This document shows, piece after piece, positions 14,282-22,166 of a stretch of DNA of 22,980 nucleotides. This stretch comes from a virus. Made by a program: the position numbers and the translations under genes. The notes beneath the pieces are model-generated. The model did not search any database. It worked only from the letters and a program-made list of their open reading frames with translations, and had not been told where the DNA came from. Position 1 is the first letter of the stretch. Each line of letters begins with the position of its first letter. The stretch spans positions 1 to 22,980 of the IMG/VR virus record IMGVR_UViG_3300034198_016214; one strand, 5' to 3'.

Positions 14282-17200
14282 TGCCCGACGTTCTCCCGCT
14301 TCCCGATACCACCGACCTGCAAATGGAACTCGGCGCGCCGATCCCCGGCGAGGACGAGGCATGGACGGCCTACAACATGCTCAAGGACGAACGCGCAGCA
14401 GGCAAGCCGATGCCACCGGACATCCGCAGCAAAGCCGTGCAGACATGGACCACCTACCGCGACACCACCAAACGCTTCAACCGCCAGCTATTCCCAAAGC
14501 AAGTCGCCCCGATGCTCGAGCAGCGCAAGAAATGGCAGGACGGCTTACTATCCGGCCTCGATCAACTCCCGCAGCACTTGACCCCGGAGCAAGGAAAAGC
14601 CCTTTCCACCCGCCTTGCCATCTTCCCGGAAACCGAGCGACCCGAGGAAATCGCCCGCACCGCCAATTACGCCCTGCTTTCCGCCACAGTCGGCCAGAAG
14701 ATCAAGCCGGAGGCATGGCCCGCTTTCCGCACCGCCTACGCCAAGAACGTGTTGAAGATCGATGACACCACCGATACCGGCATTTACAACGAACTCAAAC
14801 GCCGCAACGACGTAAAGCTTGATGCCGACAAGAACCTTTCCGGCGACTTGGAAATCCTTTACCCGCAGGCCATTGCCGGCGCGAAGATCGACCTCAAAGC
14901 CCACGGCGACCAATACCGTCAACTATTCCCCCCGGAAATCGCCCAGGCAGCGGAGTTCGAGCTACGCACGCAACTAAACACCGCTCGCCAGCAAGGCAAG
15001 CGCATCCGCCCGATCGGTGATGCCTTGCTGAAATTCACCCTACAAGAATCCTTTCGACAGGAGCTTGTCACCCCACCGGAACCCGGCGACGCACCTATCC
15101 CCGGCACGCTGGGCGAAGCCGCCCGACGTTTCGAAGACCTATCGGAAGCGGACAAGACCGCGACCGCCATTTACCTGAACCAGAAGCTTCGCAATCTCCC
15201 GCCGGATCAAGCCGGCCTTGCCGAACGTTTCGCCGAAGCCATGGGAAATACCGCCATCGAAGGCGGGCGATCCGCCCTGAACTTTGTCAACCGCGCCGCG
15301 CTCGATGCCGCAGGCGGCACCACCAAGGACCATGAAACATGGCAGCAGTGGCTCAACGCATCCGGCTACTTGCGCGGCAAGGCCGCCAACATCCGCAGCA
15401 TCGTGCAGCCCACCGACACCTGGGGCAAACTCAGCCTGTTGGCCGCCGGCGAACAGCTCCCCTACATGATTGCCGCAGCAGGCGGTCCCGTCGGCATGGC
15501 CCTGAACGGTCTTGGTATGGCCGGCCAATCGTACGAACAAGCACGCCAGCGCAACCCGGAGGGGAACGACCTTGCTCAATTCACCGCCGCCGCTGCCTCA
15601 GGATTTACGCAGTCGGCGCTCGAGACACAGGCCACCAAGATCACCGGCCGGGCCATCGGCGCGCTTCCCGGCCTCCGCAGCACGTTCGGCGCGAAGTTTG
15701 GCACGGAGTCATTCCTGAAACTCGCAGGCATTCAAAACAACCTCCTACGCGCTGCCACCGGCGGGGCCCTCACCGCGGGCCTTGTCGGCGTGACGGAATA
15801 CGGAGAAGAATGGTCTCAGGACGTTGCCGATCGCACCTTGCAGGACATCGCCAGCATTGCCACCGGAGTCACCGACGACACCGGCGCACCATCCACGATG
15901 TTCAAGAACCTGAAAACCGTAACGCAGTCATGGGACCCGCGCACGGAAAAAGGCTCGAAAATGCTTCTCTCCCTGCTTCCCTTTATCATCATCGGCGGCG
16001 GCGGCGGCGGTTTTGCCTCATTTCAAAACGGCCACATCCTCAAAGAAAACGCCGCAGCGATGGAAGCCCTGGGAGTCCCCGCCCCAGTGATCAATGAGAT
16101 TGTCACCACCCCGGACATCACCAAGGCGGAATCCCTCTTGAAAGAAGCCTTGCAAGTGGAACAAATCGAAATCGACAAGAGCAAGGCAAATGCCCTGTCC
16201 GATTGGATTGACGACAAAGAAAACGCTCTGAAACAACTCGGCATTTCTTTGATCGTCCCCGAGATGAACAGCTTCACCGAGGAACAACAATACCGCGTCA
16301 ATTTCCCCGACGGTCCGAAGTATTTCAACACCCTAGAAGAATCCCACGCCGCCATTTACGAGAAAACCCGCGAACTTGAGAACCAATACATCGAAAGCGG
16401 CCGCGAAGCCCTCACCACGGAAACGGTCGATTTCCTCATGGAACCCGGCCAACGAGCCGCCCAGGGTGATTTCCGCGTGAAGCAACAGGACTTCCAAAGC
16501 ACCATCCCCGAGCTTTTGAAAAAGGGCCTTGTCACCAAGGAGCAAGTTCTTTCCCGCGCCGAAGCCATGGCGTACCAACTCGGCATTACCCAATCCGATG
16601 CCCTCGCCCAGATCAACAGCGGCCGTGTTCGCATCGCCGCCCGCAATTTCATCGAGCAGATCGGCAAGAAGGCCAACCGCTACGTGATCGAGCTTTTCCA
16701 AGGAGCCGACCCGATCAACGCGATTGAGGACTTCGCCGAAGCATTCTGGAAGGCAGGCGAATTCGAAGGACTTTACAAACCGGAACAGGCCATCGGCTGG
16801 ATTCGTGAAGCGGAAGATTCCACCGGCAACAGCTACTTGCCCAAGGATTTCACTTGGACCCCCGGCGGCGAAAACATGCCATTCTGGGAAGCACTCGGCC
16901 AACTCTCCCGCCAGCACGCCCTGGGCAATCACGACAACATCAGCTTTCCCAAAGGCTTCAAGCAGTGGATCGAAATGATGCTCATGGTCATGGGCCAGGC
17001 GTGGCAATGGTTTAAGGACCTTACCCAAGGAAAGGAACTACAAACTGCCATCACCGGCGGCATGCTCAACAAGAAATTTGTCGGCATGCTTTCCGATTCC
17101 ATCGGCCTGAACGAGAAAATGCGCGAGCAACGTGTCATCGAGCAAGAATCCGCCAACGCCCGCGCGGACTTCATGGACGAATTCCCCGCCCTCACCGATC

Positions 17201-20200
17201 GAATCAAGGGCAAACTCCTGCACCCCGCCCGCGCCTGGCAGGACGGCAATCCACTCGCCGGCGAACTCCAAAAGATTTACGATGAGCTGGTCGTTTCCCA
17301 CAAGAAAACCAGCAAGTCAGGCCGCAAAACTTGGCAGAAATACAACATCGCCGCAGAAAATTTCTTCGCCCCCCGCACCGAGTCGGTGAACATGTCCGAC
17401 CTATTCCAAACCATGCAAGGCGAAGGCTTCACATTCGATTCCATCGCCGAAATGCTTGATGCCGTAGAGGATGCCATGTTCTACGGCAAAGAATCCTACG
17501 CCACCCACGGCGGCCTCGCCACAAACCAAATCGCCGCAGGCTACCGGCAGAGTTTTTCCCTCTCGCGCGATCCTGTTGACAGCAATGGTAAAATTCCCGT
17601 GATGCCACTTGACCAAAATAATGACGCCGCCTTGGCGAACCAAGACGGCGAAAATCAGGTGCCAAACACCACGCAAAGCGTGCTCAATGTCGGCTCGCTC
17701 AATATGATTGAATACCGCCAAACGGTCAAGAATTTTTTTGCCGCTCCTGCAAGTATCGCAGGAGCCTTGCAGCAAATTACCCGATTACTTAAGCGCAGCG
17801 GAATTACTTATGAACAAGAAGACAGCAAAAAATCACAAAGCGCCTACATTCACATCACCAAAAAAACAGGGGAAGAAATTAATGTCATTTACAAAATTCG
17901 CATTTCCGACCACGAATTGCCCGACAAATATTCACAAGACTGGGATTCGCAAGTATATGTGAACTGGACCAGTCGCAGCAATTCCCCCAATCGTTACGGA
18001 AACGAACACTGGTTTCCTGCTACCATTCAAGCTATCGAAACAGCAGGAGGAAAACTTACCGCTAAAGATTCCCAACAATTTGCGGAATACCTTGCCAAAC
18101 AGAGAGAGAAAAACGTTTCCATGGCAGCGGAGCAAATAGCAGCTAAAGAAAGACAACAGCAACAATTATCGAAAACTAAAAAAATCGCTTTATGGGCCGC
18201 AGAAAATATGTCTGCTTCATGGGATGAAATTCAACGCATTCAAACCAGCCTTGATGAAACGAACGAATATGGGAACGCGCTCAGTGGACAACCAAGAAAA
18301 GAAGCCAAACAAGAACTGAAAAAATTATGGGATAAAATCACTTTGCAATTTTCAAAAGCTTTCCCACTGATCACTGCTGACTCACCACTCAACACTTCTT
18401 TCTCCCTTTCCCGCGACACCAACACCAGCCTGGAAGCCCTCATTGAAGCCCGCATGAACCGCGGACCGGAGGAACGCGTGCGCATGCTCGAAACCATGCG
18501 CACCCGCCTGCAAGCCATCGTTGCCAAGCTGGAAGACCGCCGCGACGGCCTGCTTTCGCCCATGGAAAAACAGCTTCTCGGCTGGCGCGGCAATGACGAC
18601 CTCACCCCGGAGCAGCGCGAGCGTCTCCGCATCGAAGATGCCATGGCCGCAGTCAAAGGCGTGATAAACTCCCTCCCCGTGGAAATCCGCTCGAAAGTCG
18701 CCATTCCCATCACCCGCATTCTCGATGCCGATACCGACCTGAAAACCACCAACGCTTTCCGCGAACTCATCCAGAACGCCGACAACGTGATTGAGGAATT
18801 CCTACAAGAATCCTACACCGAGCGCATCGCCAACATCCTCGACACCGCCCGCCCAACATCCAGCGAATCCAGACAAAACAAAACCCTGCTCACCCCGGAA
18901 ACCCAGCGGCAAATTGATTCCATCGATGAGATTGTTCAGATGGAAGAATTGCAAGTCATCGCCGCCGAAGCCGCAGCGGAGGCCCAAATCATCGCCTTGC
19001 AAGATCAAATCGATTCCCTCGACCAGGCCGATCCCGACCACGACACCAAAGCCCGCGCCATCACCCGCCAGCAAATCGAATTCGTCCAGCGGCTCGACCA
19101 AATCCACACCTTCGGCAGTCTGGGCAAAGCATCATCCCCAGAACTTTCCAACGCCTACGAGAAACTCCACCGCCTCTACACCACCGGCAGATACGCCCGC
19201 AAGAGCATCGATCAAGCCAGCCGCGAACAACTTCGCGCCAGCCGTCAGGACATCAAGGAAGCCGTCGGCAGGCCCGACGGCGTGACCGGCCCGGAACATT
19301 CCCGCGCCACAACTAAGACATGGTTTGGCGGTCTGAAAGAATCCGCAAAAGCCTACGCCCTGGAACACCTGAACTTTCACGAAGTTCTCGAAACCCTATT
19401 CCCGAACTCGATCACCGCCCAGCAGTGGAGCAAGAAAGCCATCGCCGCTATGCGTGGCACCAAACGCCGCCGCCTTGCCGCGTCCGACCGCTTCAATGCC
19501 TTCATGGCCGACCGCTTCGGTGCCACCACCACCCTTGCCCGCGGGCGCATCCTCGCCGAGCTATCGGAAAAGAAAGACCTCGCCATCCGCACCCGCGAGG
19601 CCGGCAAGCCGCGCATGGAAAAAGTCCCCATCGAAATGGTCCCGCGCATTCTCAACGGCCAACTCCCGCAATCCTGGTCGAATGATTTCATCGCCATGGA
19701 ACAACTCCGCCAGGCATGGCGCGATTACCAGCTTTCCCCGAAAAAATCCCGCTCCCGCATCCAATCGTTGAAAATCCAGTTCGTCGAAACATGGAAACCC
19801 GCCGACAATCTCCACCTATCACAACTTGAAATCCTCGACGTTCTCATGACCTACGCGCAGGAAGGCTATCGCCCCAGCCTGCACAAGTATGGCTTCAACG
19901 AACAAGCCATCGCCGAGCTGCAGGCGATCCTTGACCCCCGCACCGTGAAAATCCACGCATGGCTGCAATCGGAATACGAAACCGGCTGGGCGGAACTCAA
20001 CCCGGTCTATCAGTCACTTTTCAACATGGACATGCCCCGCATCCGCAACTACGCCCCCGGCACGTTCGAAAACTTCACCAATTCCAGCGGCCAACAAACC
20101 AGCGGAAACCCGCTGGGCGGGGATCAAGGCAACGCGACGGCTATGTCCGCGGGATTCTCGAAAAACCGCCGCGCCCACCTGGCCCGCCCGAAAACAATGA

Positions 20201-21837
20201 ACGCCCTCGCCAAGTTCTGGGCGCACCACGAACAAACAAGCTACTGGATCGAATGGGCCGAGCTGGTCCGCGACATTTCCAATGTCCTACGCGAGCCGGA
20301 AACCCGCCGCGCGATCGAAGCCACCCACGGCAAAAAGCTGGCAAACGACCTCGCCCAATGGATTGACCGCCTGAACACCGATGGAGCCAGCGCAGCCCGC
20401 GAGCACATCGAAACCACCGCTTTCCTCGACCGCATCATTTCCACCAACTCCGCTCTAGCCCTGTCCTGGAATTTTGGCGTGCCATTCAAGCAGTTCTCCG
20501 CCGCCCTTGGCTCCATGGTATTTGTCCCGGCCCACGAAGCCATCAAAGCCTTCGCCCGCCTCATGACCAAACCGGAAACCTTTGCCCACATCTGGAAAAG
20601 TGAAGCAATCCAACAGCGCATCAAAGACGGATTTAGCCCCGAAGACCGCGCCGCCATGGATGCCGCAAAAGTCACCCCAAACCATCTTACGGAAATGATT
20701 GCCGCAGGCCGCTTGCCCATTTCCTACACGGACGCGGCATTCACCACCATTTCCGCCGCCATCGCCTACGATTACCACCACACCGCCGCCCTCCGCGCAG
20801 GCATGGCCCCGGAACTTGCCGAGCGCGAGGCCATGCAATACATGGACATGGTAACAGCCCGCACCGCCCAGCCGGAAAACACTCAAATGAAATCCCTCGC
20901 GGAACTCAACGCCCGCGGTGCCGGAAAATTGCTGATGATGTTCAAGTCGGATCCCCGCCGCGCCATGGGCGCCGTCATCGCCGCCGCCTGGAAAGCCCAG
21001 CGCAGCCAATCCCCCGCCGATGCCGCGCACTTCGCCCAGGTTTTTGTCACCCAATGGGTTTTGTATGGCATTCTCGCCCAATTAGGCGGCAACATATTCA
21101 AAAATCTCACCACCGATTCCGACGACGACGACGACCCGCAACCTTTCATCGATTGGAAAGCCTACGCCGTCGCCGCCCTACTCGGTCCCATCGAAGGTCT
21201 GTTTGTTTTCGGTGCCATTGCCAACGCCGTGAAAAAGATTCTGGGAGTGAAAGTCTTCACCAACTCCATGAACCCGCTCGATGATTACATCGGCCGCGGA
21301 ATCAGCGCCATGCAGAAAAAAGACAGCACCGCTCTGGAAATTCTCAGCGGCCAAGGCGTGCTGAACGCCGTTGGCATGGTCGGCGGTGCCGTCAATCGCC
21401 CCGAGGCCGCTTTGCTCCCCATCCTCGCCCGCGCATCCCGCCAGGCGCTTGGCGCAGTGGACAACCTCACAACCACCGAGGAAGAAAAACAAAAGCGCAT
21501 AATCCGCGACACCCGCGAAGCCTACACCAACGACCGCACCACCCGCGCCGATTCCCTTGATTCCGTGATTTCACAAGCCATGGCCCTGCCCCTGGCCGAG
21601 CGCGATGCCCTCATTCAAACCCTCGACGAGAAGGACCGCCGCAAAGCCCGCGCCAAGATCACCGAGCTTGAAAAACAAAAGTCCATGACCGATCCCGAGA
21701 AAATGCTGGCAAAACTCCCCACCGCCGCCCGCCAGATCGCCGCCGCGGAGATTCACAAAACCATCACCGACCCCGCCGCCCGCGCCCAACACGCCGCCAG
21801 GATGAAAGAACTGTTCGAAATCGAATTCCAAAATTGA
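14281..21837 (+). CDS. Giant multidomain internal virion / large polyvalent protein (2518 aa, T7 gp16 position)
   Basis: A single uninterrupted frame covering a third of the window, in the slot of T7 gp16 (1318 aa). The N-terminal 330 residues are helical and charged. Glycine-rich hydrophobic stretches follow: about 384-425 (LLAAGEQLPYMIAAAGGPVG), 487-505 (LRAATGGALTAGLVGVTEYG) and 559-580 (LLSLLPFIIIGGGGGGF), suited to membrane insertion. The module at 1098-1372 is bounded by SFSLSRD copies and differs in base composition. Residues about 1840-1930 (LEILDVLMTYAQEGYRPSLHKYG ... MPRIRNYAPGTF) and 2195-2235 (TARTAQPENTQMKSLAELNARG, KLLMMFKSDPRRA) recall large polyvalent proteins of phages and conjugative elements. 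Two more hydrophobic segments (about 2253-2275, 2294-2320) flank an acidic DSDDDDD at 2279-2285. Probable role: packaged in the head and ejected to form the trans-envelope channel. No catalytic site is identified. Confidence 0.8.
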   Translation: MPDVLPLPDTTDLQMELGAPIPGEDEAWTAYNMLKDERAAGKPMPPDIRSKAVQTWTTYRDTTKRFNRQLFPKQVAPMLEQRKKWQDGLLSGLDQLPQHLTPEQGKALSTRLAIFPETERPEEIARTANYALLSATVGQKIKPEAWPAFRTAYAKNVLKIDDTTDTGIYNELKRRNDVKLDADKNLSGDLEILYPQAIAGAKIDLKAHGDQYRQLFPPEIAQAAEFELRTQLNTARQQGKRIRPIGDALLKFTLQESFRQELVTPPEPGDAPIPGTLGEAARRFEDLSEADKTATAIYLNQKLRNLPPDQAGLAERFAEAMGNTAIEGGRSALNFVNRAALDAAGGTTKDHETWQQWLNASGYLRGKAANIRSIVQPTDTWGKLSLLAAGEQLPYMIAAAGGPVGMALNGLGMAGQSYEQARQRNPEGNDLAQFTAAAASGFTQSALETQATKITGRAIGALPGLRSTFGAKFGTESFLKLAGIQNNLLRAATGGALTAGLVGVTEYGEEWSQDVADRTLQDIASIATGVTDDTGAPSTMFKNLKTVTQSWDPRTEKGSKMLLSLLPFIIIGGGGGGFASFQNGHILKENAAAMEALGVPAPVINEIVTTPDITKAESLLKEALQVEQIEIDKSKANALSDWIDDKENALKQLGISLIVPEMNSFTEEQQYRVNFPDGPKYFNTLEESHAAIYEKTRELENQYIESGREALTTETVDFLMEPGQRAAQGDFRVKQQDFQSTIPELLKKGLVTKEQVLSRAEAMAYQLGITQSDALAQINSGRVRIAARNFIEQIGKKANRYVIELFQGADPINAIEDFAEAFWKAGEFEGLYKPEQAIGWIREAEDSTGNSYLPKDFTWTPGGENMPFWEALGQLSRQHALGNHDNISFPKGFKQWIEMMLMVMGQAWQWFKDLTQGKELQTAITGGMLNKKFVGMLSDSIGLNEKMREQRVIEQESANARADFMDEFPALTDRIKGKLLHPARAWQDGNPLAGELQKIYDELVVSHKKTSKSGRKTWQKYNIAAENFFAPRTESVNMSDLFQTMQGEGFTFDSIAEMLDAVEDAMFYGKESYATHGGLATNQIAAGYRQSFSLSRDPVDSNGKIPVMPLDQNNDAALANQDGENQVPNTTQSVLNVGSLNMIEYRQTVKNFFAAPASIAGALQQITRLLKRSGITYEQEDSKKSQSAYIHITKKTGEEINVIYKIRISDHELPDKYSQDWDSQVYVNWTSRSNSPNRYGNEHWFPATIQAIETAGGKLTAKDSQQFAEYLAKQREKNVSMAAEQIAAKERQQQQLSKTKKIALWAAENMSASWDEIQRIQTSLDETNEYGNALSGQPRKEAKQELKKLWDKITLQFSKAFPLITADSPLNTSFSLSRDTNTSLEALIEARMNRGPEERVRMLETMRTRLQAIVAKLEDRRDGLLSPMEKQLLGWRGNDDLTPEQRERLRIEDAMAAVKGVINSLPVEIRSKVAIPITRILDADTDLKTTNAFRELIQNADNVIEEFLQESYTERIANILDTARPTSSESRQNKTLLTPETQRQIDSIDEIVQMEELQVIAAEAAAEAQIIALQDQIDSLDQADPDHDTKARAITRQQIEFVQRLDQIHTFGSLGKASSPELSNAYEKLHRLYTTGRYARKSIDQASREQLRASRQDIKEAVGRPDGVTGPEHSRATTKTWFGGLKESAKAYALEHLNFHEVLETLFPNSITAQQWSKKAIAAMRGTKRRRLAASDRFNAFMADRFGATTTLARGRILAELSEKKDLAIRTREAGKPRMEKVPIEMVPRILNGQLPQSWSNDFIAMEQLRQAWRDYQLSPKKSRSRIQSLKIQFVETWKPADNLHLSQLEILDVLMTYAQEGYRPSLHKYGFNEQAIAELQAILDPRTVKIHAWLQSEYETGWAELNPVYQSLFNMDMPRIRNYAPGTFENFTNSSGQQTSGNPLGGDQGNATAMSAGFSKNRRAHLARPKTMNALAKFWAHHEQTSYWIEWAELVRDISNVLREPETRRAIEATHGKKLANDLAQWIDRLNTDGASAAREHIETTAFLDRIISTNSALALSWNFGVPFKQFSAALGSMVFVPAHEAIKAFARLMTKPETFAHIWKSEAIQQRIKDGFSPEDRAAMDAAKVTPNHLTEMIAAGRLPISYTDAAFTTISAAIAYDYHHTAALRAGMAPELAEREAMQYMDMVTARTAQPENTQMKSLAELNARGAGKLLMMFKSDPRRAMGAVIAAAWKAQRSQSPADAAHFAQVFVTQWVLYGILAQLGGNIFKNLTTDSDDDDDPQPFIDWKAYAVAALLGPIEGLFVFGAIANAVKKILGVKVFTNSMNPLDDYIGRGISAMQKKDSTALEILSGQGVLNAVGMVGGAVNRPEAALLPILARASRQALGAVDNLTTTEEEKQKRIIRDTREAYTNDRTTRADSLDSVISQAMALPLAERDALIQTLDEKDRRKARAKITELEKQKSMTDPEKMLAKLPTAARQIAAAEIHKTITDPAARAQHAARMKELFEIEFQN
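17551..18417 (+). other. SFSLSRD-bounded module within the giant virion protein
   Basis: The peptide SFSLSRD occurs at residues 1091-1097 (17551-17571) and 1373-1379 (18397-18417), and only there. The 21-nt coding strings match at about 15 of 21 bases, so the peptide is better conserved than the DNA. The 275 residues between them are AT-richer by eye and use A/T-ending codons more often than the flanks. The module includes a helix KNFFAAPASIAGALQQITRLLKRSG (about 1148-1172), a beta-rich part SAYIHITKKTGEEINVIYKIRISDHELPD (about 1185-1215), a Gln/Lys-rich coiled coil (about 1275-1310) and another helix pair. It may be an exchangeable domain inserted between linkers. Confidence 0.6.
17743..17765 (+). 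other. 8-bp perfect hairpin inside the SFSLSRD module
   Basis: GCTCCTGC at 17743-17750 pairs with GCAGGAGC at 17758-17765 over a 7-nt loop, within coding sequence for AAPASIAGALQ. A seven-T run lies just before the left arm rather than after the right arm, so it would terminate only in the reverse direction. It may be a relic of the source DNA of the module. Confidence 0.35.
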
Positions 21838-21838
21838 A

Positions 21839-21863
21839 TTCACGACAACACAGACACATGACA
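21839..21863 (+). promoter_or_regulatory. 25-nt repeated motif, copy 3, upstream of the fibre block
   Basis: The third copy with all 21 invariant positions (TTCACGACAA, C at 13, G at 15, CACATGACA at 17-25). It begins one base after the giant gene's stop and ends 29 nt before the next ATG. This is the only copy placed directly ahead of a gene without a long leader, which favours a promoter-like function for the small beta-rich gene and the fibre gene. No hairpin overlaps this copy. Confidence 0.6.
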
Positions 21864-21892
21864 CCGCCCGCGATTTATGGAATCATCGCCGC

Positions 21893-22165
21893 ATGGACTC
21901 GATTTCCAATAGTAGCAAGACCTACCCCACCACTCCCGGCAACCGCTACGCCGTAGCATTCTCTCATCAATCCGGCGGCAGCGCGGCAATTACCGTGAAA
22001 TGGATCGACGACGCAGCCAATGAAAACACCTTCACCCTGGCAGACGGAACCGCCACATCTGTCACCGCCACATCCGGCGGCTGGGAAATCATCGCCCCCG
22101 CCACATCCGTAAAAGTCGCATCCACCGGCAATTTTTACATTTCCTTCACTCCCGTCCGCGATTGA
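21893..22165 (+). CDS. Small beta-rich protein before the tail fibre
   Basis: A predicted 90-aa protein starting 55 nt after the giant gene. It has alternating hydrophobic and polar residues with frequent Ser, Thr, Gly and Ala (RYAVAFSHQSGGSAAITVKWIDD, FTLADGTATSVTATSGGWEIIAP, VKVASTGNFYISFTPV), which predicts a compact beta-sandwich such as those of small virion or fibre-associated proteins. No family is recognised. It likely shares a transcript with the fibre gene, whose ATG begins 1 nt after this stop, and follows repeat motif copy 3. A fibre-attachment or capsid-surface role is conceivable; the sequence does not decide it. Confidence 0.7.
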   Translation: MDSISNSSKTYPTTPGNRYAVAFSHQSGGSAAITVKWIDDAANENTFTLADGTATSVTATSGGWEIIAPATSVKVASTGNFYISFTPVRD

Positions 22166-22166
22166 C

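Noticed and set aside
15994-16011. GGC microsatellite in the giant gene
   Set aside because: It codes a six-glycine run after a hydrophobic segment (FIIIGGGGGG); it is explained by the protein and not a separate element.
15339-16097. 252-codon open frame inside the giant gene
   Set aside because: An Arg/His-rich shadow of the main frame with no domain texture.
16930-16954. Possible fourth copy of the 25-nt motif
   Set aside because: Only about the first 11 positions match (TCACGACAACA); the CACATGACA half is absent and the site is within coding sequence.
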